64,000 bases of DNA from UBA4615 sp046046245 (GTDB lineage: Bacteria; Pseudomonadota; Gammaproteobacteria; Burkholderiales; Burkholderiaceae_E). This document shows positions 33,805-41,985 of this stretch, piece by piece; the stretch's first letter is position 1; each line of letters opens with the position of its first letter. Below the pieces are notes generated by a model. It saw nothing but the letters and a program-made list of their open reading frames with translations. It made no database searches and was not told the DNA's origin. The stretch lies in contig JBJOKE010000042.1 of assembly GCA_046046245.1 (NCBI GenBank), forward strand, positions 1 to 64,000, read 5' to 3'. The translations under genes and the position numbers were made by a program.

Positions 33805-35003
33805 GCACGCGTCGCCGTTTCCTGAAGCAATCCGCCGTCGCCGGTTCGGCCGCGGCCTTCCCGCTGGTGGGCGGGGCGCAACCGAAGCCGGTGAAGATCG
33901 GCGTGCTGCACCCGGTCACCGGCGCGCTCGCCTACTCGGGCCAGCAGTGCCGCGAGGGCGCGCTGATGGCCATCGAGGACATCAACAAGGCCGGCGGCAT
34001 CAGGTCGCTCGGCGGCGCCAGGATCGAGGCGCTGCTCGGCGACGCGCAGTCCACGCCGCAGGCGGGCGCCGCCGAGATCGAGAAGATGAACGAGGCCGGC
34101 GTCTCGGCGGTGGTCGGCGCGTTCGCGTCGGCGATCTGCCTGGCGACCACGCAGGCCGCGGCCAAGCACGGGCTGCCGCACGTGGTGGACGTGGGCGTGG
34201 CCGACCAGATCGTCGAACGCGGGCTGAAGAACACCTTCCGCTTCGGCCCCGGCTACCGGACCTGCGCGCAGGTGGCGGTCGCCAACCTGCACGTGCTGAA
34301 CACCGCCGCCGGCAAGCCGGCGAAGTCGGTGATGATCATCCACGAGGAGTCGCTGTTCGGCACCGGCACCGCGCAGCTGCTGTCGCGCGAGCTGCCGGGC
34401 TACGGCTACGACGTGAAGGAGGTGGTCAAGCACGCCAACCCCACGCGAGACTTCAACAACATCGTGCTGCGGATGAAGTCGGTCAACCCCGACATCGTGA
34501 TCCCGGCCAACTACTACAACGAGTACGCGCTGCTGGTGCGCACCATGCAGCAGCAGAAGGTGCAGCCGAAGGCGATCTACTCGGTGCTGGGCGGGGCGGC
34601 CTCGAGCTACAAGTTCCTGAAGGAGTTCCCCGAGGCGTCGAACGGCATCATCGACTGCAACCACTGGTTCAACCCCAAGGACAGGCGCAGCGCCGAACTG
34701 AGGAAGCGCATCGAGGCCAAGGGCCTCTTCTTCAGCTACGAGGTCTTCATGACCTACACCGCGATGCGGCTGCTGGCCGATGCGATCGAGCGGGCGAAGT
34801 CGACCGACCGCGCGGCGATCATCGACGCGCTGGCGTCCAGCACCTTCTCCGACCACATCATGCCGTACGGCCCGACCAGGTTCGTCGACGGCCAGAACCA
34901 GGGGGCGCAGCCGCTGATGACCCAGGTGATCAAGGGCGACATCAAGGTGATCATCCCGCGCGACTACCGCGAGGCCGAGCCGGTCTTCCCGCTCAAGGGC
35001 TGA
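33801..35003 (+). CDS. Branched-chain-type ABC substrate-binding protein (LivK-like)
   Basis: 400 residues with a Tat-like signal (STRRRFLKQSAVAGSAAAFP) and the periplasmic-binding-protein type 1 fold: VKIGVLHPVTGALAYSGQQCREGALMAIEDINKAGG, STPQAGAAEIEKMNEAGVSAVVGAFASA. The start ATG overlaps the regulator stop (ATGA). Members of this family bind far more than leucine: aromatic acids, urea, amides and other small carboxylates. Given the downstream hydantoinase/dehydratase/lyase genes, the ligand is more likely the pathway substrate than an amino acid (inference). Confidence 0.9.
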   Translation: MSTRRRFLKQSAVAGSAAAFPLVGGAQPKPVKIGVLHPVTGALAYSGQQCREGALMAIEDINKAGGIRSLGGARIEALLGDAQSTPQAGAAEIEKMNEAGVSAVVGAFASAICLATTQAAAKHGLPHVVDVGVADQIVERGLKNTFRFGPGYRTCAQVAVANLHVLNTAAGKPAKSVMIIHEESLFGTGTAQLLSRELPGYGYDVKEVVKHANPTRDFNNIVLRMKSVNPDIVIPANYYNEYALLVRTMQQQKVQPKAIYSVLGGAASSYKFLKEFPEASNGIIDCNHWFNPKDRRSAELRKRIEAKGLFFSYEVFMTYTAMRLLADAIERAKSTDRAAIIDALASSTFSDHIMPYGPTRFVDGQNQGAQPLMTQVIKGDIKVIIPRDYREAEPVFPLKG

Positions 35004-35025
35004 GTCGCCCGCGAGAGACGCCGCC

Positions 35026-35898
35026 GTGCTGTCGTTCGACGTCCTGTTCCCGTCCGTGCTCAACGGGCTCACGACCGGCGCGGTCTACGCGCTGGTCGCG
35101 CTCGGCCTCACGCTGATCTACGGCGTGCTGCACATCGTGAACTTCGCGCACGGCGCGTCGCTGATGCTCGCGCTCTACGGCGTCTACCTGCTGAAGACGC
35201 AGCTCGGGATCGATCCCTACCTGGCGCTGCCGATCGTCGTGCCGGCGATGTTCGCGCTCGGCTACGCGCTGCAGCGGGTGATCATCAACCGCGCGAGCCA
35301 CGGCAAGGACGAGAACATCCTGCTGGTCACGCTGGGCCTGTCGATCGTGATGGAGAACCTCGCGCTGATGGCGTTCCGCTCCGACACGCGGACCATCGAG
35401 ACGCCCTACACGCTGTCGGTGGTGCCGATCGGCCCGGCGGCGATCGCGCTGCCGAAGGTGGTCGCCTTCGTCGGGGCGCTGGCCGCGTCCGCCGTGCTGC
35501 TGTGGATCGTGGGCCGCACCGACCTCGGCCGGGCGATCCGGGCGGTGGCCAAGGAGAAGCAGGGCGCGAAGCTGATGGGCATCGACGTCGACCACGTCTA
35601 CGCGACCAGCTACGGGATCGGCCTCGCCTGCCTGGGCGCGGCGGCCTGCTTCCTGCTGCCCGCCTACTACGTGAACCCGCAGGTCGGCTCGGGCTTCGTG
35701 CTGGTGGCGTTCACGATCGTGGTGCTGGGCGGCATGGGCAGCTTCGCCGGTGCGCTCGCGGGCGGGCTGCTGATCGGCGTGGTCGAGTCGCTGGGCGGGC
35801 TCTTCCTCGGCGAGTCGCTCGGGCAGATCGGCATCTTCGCGATCTTCATCGCGGTGCTGCTGTTCCGGCCGCAGGGCCTGTTCGGCGCGAAGGCCTGA
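35026..35898 (+). CDS. livH: Branched-chain-type ABC permease LivH
   Basis: 290 residues from a GTG at 35026. Typical LivH start (LNGLTTGAVYALVALGLTLIYGVLHIVNFAHGASLML), eight or so helices, the permease loop (AIRAVAKEKQGAKLMGIDVDHVYATSYGIGLACLGAAACFLL) and the C-terminal LLFRPQGLFG. It forms the heterodimeric channel with LivM. Its stop is one base before the LivM start. Confidence 0.93.
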   Translation: MLSFDVLFPSVLNGLTTGAVYALVALGLTLIYGVLHIVNFAHGASLMLALYGVYLLKTQLGIDPYLALPIVVPAMFALGYALQRVIINRASHGKDENILLVTLGLSIVMENLALMAFRSDTRTIETPYTLSVVPIGPAAIALPKVVAFVGALAASAVLLWIVGRTDLGRAIRAVAKEKQGAKLMGIDVDHVYATSYGIGLACLGAAACFLLPAYYVNPQVGSGFVLVAFTIVVLGGMGSFAGALAGGLLIGVVESLGGLFLGESLGQIGIFAIFIAVLLFRPQGLFGAKA

Positions 35899-35899
35899 C

Positions 35900-36979
35900 G
35901 TGCGTCGCGACCTCGCCGCCATCGCCCTGTTCGTCGCCGCGGTCGCCGCGACGGTCGCGTCGTCGTCGTCGGGCGTGCTGCTGACCTTCGTCACGATGAC
36001 GCTCTACGCGGCGCTGCTCGCGCAGGCGTGGAACGTGCTGGGCGGCTACGGCGGCCAGTTCTCTTTCGGGCACGCGCTCTTCTTCGGCACCGGTGCCTAC
36101 GTGCAGTCGATCGCGCAGGTGACGCTCGGGCTGGGCGCCTGGGTCGCGCTCCCGCTCGCGGTCGCGGCCGCGGCGGCGGTCGGCGCCTTCGTCGGTGCGC
36201 TCAGTTTCCGCTACGGCCTGAAGGGCTCGTACTTCGCGCTGGTGACGCTCGCGTTCGCCGAGGTGTTCCGGATCCTCGCGCTGTCGGTCGACGTCACCGG
36301 CGGCGGCGTCGGGATGATGCTGCCGCTGAAGGAGTCGGTCGCCGCGATGCAGTTCCCGTCGCGGCGCGGCTACGCGCTGCTCGCGCTCGGCTTCGTCGTC
36401 GTCGCGCTGGTCGCCACCGCGTGGCTGCGGCACTCGCGCTTCGGCGCGCGGCTGCAGGCGGTGCGCGACAACGAGGACGCGGCGCGCGCGGTCGGTGTCG
36501 ATCCGTTCGCGACCAAGCTCGGTGCGATCGTGCTGTCGGGCGGGCTGATGGGCGCGGGTGGCGCGTTCTACGTGCAGATGTTCCAGTACATCGACCCGGG
36601 CATCGCCTACGGGCCGGCGACCTCGGTCGAGGCGCTGGTCGCCGCGATCGTCGGCGGCATGGGCACGCTCTGGGGCCCGGTGCTGGGCGCGCTCGCGCTG
36701 CACGCGCTCGCCGAGTTCACCCGCGGCCTGTTCGGCCAGCTGCCCGGGCTGAACATGGTGGTCTACGGCGTGGTGCTGGTCACGATCGTGACCTTCCTGC
36801 CGCGCGGGCTGTCGGGCGCCGGCCGCACGCTGCGCGAGGCCTTCGGCTCGCGGCCTGCCGACGCGTCGGCGGGCACGGGCCTCGGACCCGCGCCGCGGCC
36901 GGTTCCGGACAACGAGCCTGCCACCGGAGCCGCCGCCCCGACCGCCGCGGCCGTCGCCTCGGAGCGCCGAGATGGCTGA
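35900..36979 (+). CDS. livM: Branched-chain-type ABC permease LivM
   Basis: 359 residues from a GTG at 35900. LivM hallmarks are AQAWNVLGGYGGQFSFGHALFFGTGAY, LKGSYFALVTLAFAEVFR, RLQAVRDNEDAARAVGVDPF and GGMGTLWGPVLGALALHAL. The last 50 residues are a Pro/Ala/Thr-rich tail absent from the standard protein; its coding end overlaps the LivG start by eight bases. Confidence 0.93.
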   Translation: MRRDLAAIALFVAAVAATVASSSSGVLLTFVTMTLYAALLAQAWNVLGGYGGQFSFGHALFFGTGAYVQSIAQVTLGLGAWVALPLAVAAAAAVGAFVGALSFRYGLKGSYFALVTLAFAEVFRILALSVDVTGGGVGMMLPLKESVAAMQFPSRRGYALLALGFVVVALVATAWLRHSRFGARLQAVRDNEDAARAVGVDPFATKLGAIVLSGGLMGAGGAFYVQMFQYIDPGIAYGPATSVEALVAAIVGGMGTLWGPVLGALALHALAEFTRGLFGQLPGLNMVVYGVVLVTIVTFLPRGLSGAGRTLREAFGSRPADASAGTGLGPAPRPVPDNEPATGAAAPTAAAVASERRDG

Positions 36980-37769
36980 GCCGCTGCTCTCGCTCGCCGG
37001 CGTCTCGAAGGCCTTCGGCGGCCTGCGTGCTGTGCAGGACGTCTCGCTCGACGTGCCCGCGGGCTCGCTGACCGCACTGATCGGCCCGAACGGCGCCGGC
37101 AAGACGACGCTGTTCGCGCTGATGTCCGGCTTCCTCGCGCCCGACTCGGGCACCGTCCGCTTCGACGGCCGCGACGTGACCGGCATGCCCGCGCAGCGGA
37201 TCGCACGGCTCGGCATGACCCGCACCTTCCAGATCGTGCAGCCGTTCGCCGCACAGACCGTCCGCGAGAACGTCGCGGTGGGCGCGCACCTGCACGAGCC
37301 GCGCCGCAAGGCCGCGCTCGCCGCCGCCGCCGAGGTCGCCGGGCGCGTGGGCCTGGGGCCGCAGCTCGACAAGCCGGCGGCCGACCTGACGGTGGCCGGT
37401 CGCAAGCGGCTCGAGCTCGCGCGCGCGCTCGCCACCCGGCCGAGGCTGCTGCTGCTCGACGAGGTGCTCGCCGGGCTCAATCCGCAGGAGATCGCCGAGA
37501 TGATCCCGGTGGTCCGCGCGATCGCGGCCGACGGGGTCACCGTGCTGATGATCGAGCACGTGATGCAGGCGGTGATGCACCTGGCCTCCCACGTCTGGGT
37601 CCTCGCGCAAGGCCGCCTGATCGCCGGCGGGACGCCGGCCGAGGTCACCTCCGATCCGACCGTGGTCGAGGCCTACCTCGGGCACGGGACGGCGGCGCGG
37701 CTGCGGGCGGCGTCGGCGTCGGCCGCCACGGCGGCTGCGGACGCGGACGCGCCGGGGACGACGCGATGA
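36972..37769 (+). CDS. livG: Branched-chain-type ABC ATPase LivG
   Basis: 265 residues: Walker A GPNGAGKTTLF, the LivG-specific MTRTFQIVQPFAAQTVRENVAVG, a signature region degenerate to LTVAGRKRLELARAL (LivG proteins have a non-canonical signature), Walker B LLLLDEVLAGLNPQE, and HVMQAVMHLASHVWVLAQGRLI. The C terminus carries an extra Ala/Asp-rich stretch before the overlap with LivF. Confidence 0.92.
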   Translation: MAEPLLSLAGVSKAFGGLRAVQDVSLDVPAGSLTALIGPNGAGKTTLFALMSGFLAPDSGTVRFDGRDVTGMPAQRIARLGMTRTFQIVQPFAAQTVRENVAVGAHLHEPRRKAALAAAAEVAGRVGLGPQLDKPAADLTVAGRKRLELARALATRPRLLLLDEVLAGLNPQEIAEMIPVVRAIAADGVTVLMIEHVMQAVMHLASHVWVLAQGRLIAGGTPAEVTSDPTVVEAYLGHGTAARLRAASASAATAAADADAPGTTR

Positions 37770-38506
37770 GCGCCGCGCCGATCGCGTCCTCCGCCGCCGG
37801 GCCGCTGCTGCGGATCGAGTCGCTGCGCAGCGGCTACGGCCGCACCGAGGTGCTGCGCGGCGTCGACCTCGCGGTACCCGCCGGCGAGATCGTCGCGCTG
37901 CTGGGCAGCAACGGCGCCGGCAAGACGACGCTCAACAACACCGTCTGCGGCATCGTCCCGACCTGGGGCGGCCGCGTGAGCTTCGACGGGGTCGACCTCA
38001 CGCGCGCCCACTACCGCGACGTCGTCCGCGCCGGGCTGATCCAGGTGCCCGAGGGGCGTCGGATCTTCCCGAACCTCGATGTCCGGGAGAACCTCGAGCT
38101 CGGCTCGTTCGCCCGCGGTCGCGCGCGGCGCGCGGCGAACCTCGAGCGCGTGCTCGCGCTGTTCCCGCGGCTGCGAGAGCGGCTCGCGCAGCTGGCCGGC
38201 ACGATGAGCGGCGGCGAGCAGCAGATGCTCGCGATCGGCCGCGGGCTGATGGCCGAGCCGCGGCTGCTGATCCTCGACGAGCCCTCGCTCGGGCTGTCGC
38301 CGCTGCTCGTCGAGGAACTGTTCGGGCTGATCCGCCGCCTGCACGACGACGGGCTCGCGGTCCTGCTGGTCGAGCAGAACGTCGGGCAGTCGCTGGAGAT
38401 CGCGGATCGGGCGGTGGTGCTCGAGAACGGCGCGGTGCGCTTCGCCGGCCGGCCGGCCGAGCTGCTCGCCTCCGACGCGCTGCGGCGCGCCTACCTGGGG
38501 ATGTGA
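37766..38506 (+). CDS. livF: Branched-chain-type ABC ATPase LivF
   Basis: 246 residues from an ATG overlapping the LivG stop (ATGA). Walker A GSNGAGKTTLNN, the LivF marker QVPEGRRIFPNLDVRENLELG, signature MSGGEQQMLAIGRGLM, Walker B LLILDEPSLGLSPL, H-loop EQNVGQSLEIADR and the final RRAYLGM. With LivK, H, M and G it makes a complete importer. Confidence 0.93.
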   Translation: MSAAPIASSAAGPLLRIESLRSGYGRTEVLRGVDLAVPAGEIVALLGSNGAGKTTLNNTVCGIVPTWGGRVSFDGVDLTRAHYRDVVRAGLIQVPEGRRIFPNLDVRENLELGSFARGRARRAANLERVLALFPRLRERLAQLAGTMSGGEQQMLAIGRGLMAEPRLLILDEPSLGLSPLLVEELFGLIRRLHDDGLAVLLVEQNVGQSLEIADRAVVLENGAVRFAGRPAELLASDALRRAYLGM

Positions 38507-38519
38507 CGCGGAGACCGAC

Positions 38520-39794
38520 GTGAGCCGCCCCGAACCCTCCACCCTCGCGCAGAAGCTCGTCGCCCGCGCGGCCGGCCGCGCGTCGGTGCGGCCCGGCGAG
38601 TACGTCGACTGCGCGGTCGACCTGGCGATGTTCCACGACTCGAGCGGGCCCCGTCGGCTCAAGCCGATGCTCGACGAGCTGGGCGCGCGGATCTGGGACC
38701 CGTCGAAGGTGGTCCTCGTGATGGACCACTACGTGCCCGAGCGCGACGACGAGTCGCGCCGCATCGTGCGGATCGCGCGCGACTGGGCGGCCGAGGTCGG
38801 GCTGCCGCACGTCCACGACTCGATCGGCATCTGCCACGTGGTGCTGCCGCGGCAGGGCCACCTGCGCCCCGGGATGTTCTGCGTCGGCGGCGACTCGCAT
38901 TCGCCCACCGCCGGCGCGTTCGGCGCCTACATGTTCGGCGTCGGCGCCACCGAGATGCTCGGCGTGATGGTCACCGGCCGCCTCTGGCTGCAGGTGCCCC
39001 GCACGCTGCGGCTGCGGCTCGACGGGCACCTGCCGCGCGGCGTGTCGGCGAAGGACGCGATGCTCGCGCTGATCGGGCGCCTGGGCATGAACGGCGGCGG
39101 CTACCGCGCGGTGGAGTACGCGGGCGATGCGGTCGCCGCGATGGGCATGGCCGAGCGGATGACCCTGTGCAACATGACCGCCGAGCTCGGCGGCCAGACC
39201 GGGCTGGTCGCGCCCGACGCGACCACCGTCGACTGGCTCGCCGCGCACGGCGTGACCGGCGTCGACCCCGCGCCGTGGCGCACCGACCCCGGCGCGCCGA
39301 TCGACGAGGAGCAGGCGATCGACGCGTCGACGCTGTCGCCGCAGGTCGCGCTGCCGCACAGCCCGGCGCTCGCGCGCCCGGTGGCCGAGGCCGCGGGCAC
39401 GCCGGTGCAGGTGGCCTACGTGGGGGCGTGCACCGGCGCCAAGGTCGAGGACCTGCGGGCGGCGGCGAGCGTGCTGCGCGGCGCGCGGATCGCAGCCGGC
39501 GTGGTGCTGCGCGTCGCGCCGGCGAGCCTCGCCGACGCGTCCGAGGCCGAGCGGGACGGCACGATGGCCGTGCTGCGCGACGCGGGGGCGACCCTGCTGC
39601 CGACCGGCTGCGGCGCCTGCGCCGGCTACGGCGACACGATCCCAGAGGGCGCCACGGTGATCTCGAGCACCGCCCGCAACTTCCGCGGCCGGATGGGCTC
39701 GGCCACCGCCCGCGTCTTCCTCGGCTCGCCCTACACCGTCGCGGCCTCGGCGCTGCGCGGCGTGATCGCCGACCCGCGCGAGGTGCTCGGATGA
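38520..39794 (+). CDS. Aconitase-family hydro-lyase large subunit (isopropylmalate/dimethylmalate dehydratase-like)
   Basis: 424 residues from a GTG at 38520 with GGAGA upstream. The 4Fe-4S ligands are C304 (VGACTGAK) and C364/C367 (GCGAC), and GDSHSPTAGAFGAYMFGVGATEM carries the conserved Asp-Ser-His. The length and motifs match the short LeuC/HACN group, which includes isopropylmalate isomerase, homoaconitase and the 2,3-dimethylmalate dehydratase DmdA of anaerobic nicotinate breakdown. It is in a catabolic importer operon, without leuA or leuB, so a leucine-biosynthesis role is unlikely. The probable job is reversible hydration of a substituted maleate or fumarate. Confidence 0.85.
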   Translation: MSRPEPSTLAQKLVARAAGRASVRPGEYVDCAVDLAMFHDSSGPRRLKPMLDELGARIWDPSKVVLVMDHYVPERDDESRRIVRIARDWAAEVGLPHVHDSIGICHVVLPRQGHLRPGMFCVGGDSHSPTAGAFGAYMFGVGATEMLGVMVTGRLWLQVPRTLRLRLDGHLPRGVSAKDAMLALIGRLGMNGGGYRAVEYAGDAVAAMGMAERMTLCNMTAELGGQTGLVAPDATTVDWLAAHGVTGVDPAPWRTDPGAPIDEEQAIDASTLSPQVALPHSPALARPVAEAAGTPVQVAYVGACTGAKVEDLRAAASVLRGARIAAGVVLRVAPASLADASEAERDGTMAVLRDAGATLLPTGCGACAGYGDTIPEGATVISSTARNFRGRMGSATARVFLGSPYTVAASALRGVIADPREVLG

Positions 39795-40294
39795 GCGCGC
39801 CGCCGCTGCATCGCGCGTGGCGGCTGCCCGCCGACGTCGACACCGACCAGCTCGCCCCCGGCCACGCGATGAAGGCGGGCCTGGACCTCATCGGCCGCCA
39901 CTGCCTCGAGGCGCTGCGGCCGGACTTCGCCGCCGGCGTGCGCGCGGGCGACGTGATCGTCGCCGGCCCCGGCTTCGGCATCGGCTCGTCGCGCGAGCAG
40001 GCGGCGCAGGTGCTGGTCCACCTCGGCGTCGCCGCGGTGATCGCGCCGTCCTACAGCGGGCTCTACCTGCGCAACGCGTTCAACGTCGGCCTGCTCGCGC
40101 TCACCTGCCCGCGGGCCGAACGCATCGCCGACGGCGAGCGGATCGCGCTCGACGCGGCCGCCGGCACGGTGACCGCCGCCGACGGCACGGTCCTCGCCTG
40201 CGACCCGATCCCCGATTTCCTGCTCGAGATGGTCCGCGCCGGCGGCCTCTTCGCGCAGCTCAAGCGGCGCCTCGCGGAGGGGCGCGACCGATGA
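39791..40294 (+). CDS. Aconitase-family hydro-lyase small subunit (LeuD/DmdB-like)
   Basis: 167 residues, coupled to the large subunit by an ATGA overlap. It has the LeuD swivel-domain markers PADVDTDQLAPG, a GFGIGSSREQAAQ loop and IAPSYSGLYLRNAFNVGLL, the segment that reads the substrate side chain. Its YLRN loop differs from the YxRN patterns of classical LeuD, in line with a different substrate (inference). It completes the active site of the large subunit. Confidence 0.85.
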   Translation: MSAPPLHRAWRLPADVDTDQLAPGHAMKAGLDLIGRHCLEALRPDFAAGVRAGDVIVAGPGFGIGSSREQAAQVLVHLGVAAVIAPSYSGLYLRNAFNVGLLALTCPRAERIADGERIALDAAAGTVTAADGTVLACDPIPDFLLEMVRAGGLFAQLKRRLAEGRDR

Positions 40295-41985
40295 CCGACG
40301 CCCCGCCCCCGACCCTCGACGCGGTCACCCTCGCCGTGCTGAAGGGCCGGCTCGAGCAGATCGCCGACGAGATGGACGCGACGCTCTACCGCAGCGCGTT
40401 CAACCCGATCATCGCCGAGGCGCACGACGCCTGCCACGGCCTGTACGACGCGGTCACCGGCGACACGCTGGTGCAGGGCACCTCGGGCCTGCCGGTGTTC
40501 GTCGGCGCGATGGCCTTCGCGGTCCGCGCGGCGATCGCCGCGGCCGGCGAACGCGGCGGCATGCAGGACGGCGACGTCTGGCTGTTCAACGATCCGTACG
40601 ACGGCGGCACGCACGCGAACGACTTCAAGCTGGTGCGCCCGCTGTTCCATCGCGGGCGGCTGGTCTGCCACCTCGCGTCGGCCGCGCACTGGCACGACGT
40701 CGGCGGCGCGGTGCCCGGCAACTACAACCCCGCCGCCACCGAGTGCTGGCAGGAGGCGGTGCAGATCCCGCCGGTGCGGATCGTCCGCGGGGGCGAACTC
40801 CAGGACGACGTGCTCGCGATCCTGATGGCCAACACGCGGCTGCCCGACAGCCTGCGCGGCGACCTCGCCGGCCAGCTCGCGGCGCTGGAGCTGGGCGAGA
40901 GGCGCGCGCTCGCGCTGCTCGACGAACACGGCGCGGACCGGGTGCTCGAGGCGATGCGCCGGCTGCGCGAACGCGCGCGCCGGCTGATGCACGAGCACGT
41001 CGCCGCGCTGCCCGACGGCCGCTGGTCGTTCGACGACGTGCTGGACAACGACGGCGTGACCGACGTGCCGCTGGCGATCGCGCTCGACCTGACAGTGGCG
41101 GGCGATCGGCTGACGCTCGACTTCTCGCGTTCGTCGCCGGCCTGCGCGGGGCCGGTCAACATCTCGCGCGCGACCGCGGTCGCCGCCTGCTACGTCGCGC
41201 TCAAGCACCTGTTCCCCGACGTCCCGGCCAACGCCGGCGTGCTCGACGCGGTGGCGATCGTCATCCCCGACGGCCGCGTGATCTCCGCGACCCGCCCGCG
41301 CCCGGTGGGCGGCTACACCGAGACCATCCTGCGGATGATCGACGTGGTCTTCGCCGCGGCCGCGCAGGCCGACCCGCTGCACGCGCCGGCGCAGGCCTAC
41401 GGCACGATCAACGCGCTGTCGATCGCCGGCCACCGGACCGACGCCGCGCGGCGCGGCCAGCGCTGGGTGATGTTCTCCTTCTTCGGCGGCGGCCACGGCG
41501 CGCACTCGGACGGCGACGGCCTGAACCACGGCAACGCGCCGATCTCGATGGCGACGATCCCGCCGCTGGAGATCCTCGAGGCGGCGTACCCGGTGCGCTT
41601 CGTCCGCTGGGCGCTGCGCGACGGCTCGGGCGGCGACGGCACGCACCGCGGCGGACTGGGCGCGGTCTACGAGATCGAGCTGCTCGAGGAGGCCGCCGAG
41701 GCCTTCCTGTTCGGCGAACGCGCGCGCTCGGCGCCCAAGGGCGTGGCCGGCGGCGGCGACGCGGCGCCGAACCGCTTCTCGTGGACCCACGGCGGCGCGA
41801 CCCACGTGCCGCCGATGGGCTCGAAGATGCTCGGCATCCGGCTCTCGCGCGGCGACCGCGTGCGGCTGGAGACCCCGGGGGGCGGCGGCTGGGGGCCACC
41901 GTCCGCGCGCGCGGCCGACGCGCGGACGCGCGACGCGGCGCTCGGCTACGTCGTGCCCGCAGGCGACGCGGAGGGTCCGCGATGA
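40291..41985 (+). CDS. hyuB: Hydantoinase/oxoprolinase subunit B (HyuB)
   Basis: 564 residues of the HyuB family: VLKGRLEQIADEMDATLYRSAFNPIIAEAHDACHGLYD, LFNDPYDGGTHANDFKLVRP (metal-site region), a middle SRATAVAACYVALKHLFPDVPANAGVLDAV, and a C-terminal LRDGSGGDGTHRGGLGAVYEIEL with KMLGIRLSRGDRVRLETPGGGGWG. With HyuA it forms ATP-dependent ring-opening enzymes (N-methylhydantoinase, 5-oxoprolinase, caprolactamase) or carboxylases (acetone, acetophenone). The ATG overlaps the preceding stop. Gene order is B before A. Confidence 0.9.
   Translation: MTDAPPPTLDAVTLAVLKGRLEQIADEMDATLYRSAFNPIIAEAHDACHGLYDAVTGDTLVQGTSGLPVFVGAMAFAVRAAIAAAGERGGMQDGDVWLFNDPYDGGTHANDFKLVRPLFHRGRLVCHLASAAHWHDVGGAVPGNYNPAATECWQEAVQIPPVRIVRGGELQDDVLAILMANTRLPDSLRGDLAGQLAALELGERRALALLDEHGADRVLEAMRRLRERARRLMHEHVAALPDGRWSFDDVLDNDGVTDVPLAIALDLTVAGDRLTLDFSRSSPACAGPVNISRATAVAACYVALKHLFPDVPANAGVLDAVAIVIPDGRVISATRPRPVGGYTETILRMIDVVFAAAAQADPLHAPAQAYGTINALSIAGHRTDAARRGQRWVMFSFFGGGHGAHSDGDGLNHGNAPISMATIPPLEILEAAYPVRFVRWALRDGSGGDGTHRGGLGAVYEIELLEEAAEAFLFGERARSAPKGVAGGGDAAPNRFSWTHGGATHVPPMGSKMLGIRLSRGDRVRLETPGGGGWGPPSARAADARTRDAALGYVVPAGDAEGPR

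Noticed and set aside
38520..40294. leuCD for leucine biosynthesis
   Set aside because: No leuA or leuB nearby, and the genes are embedded in a catabolic importer operon; kept as a catabolic dehydratase instead.
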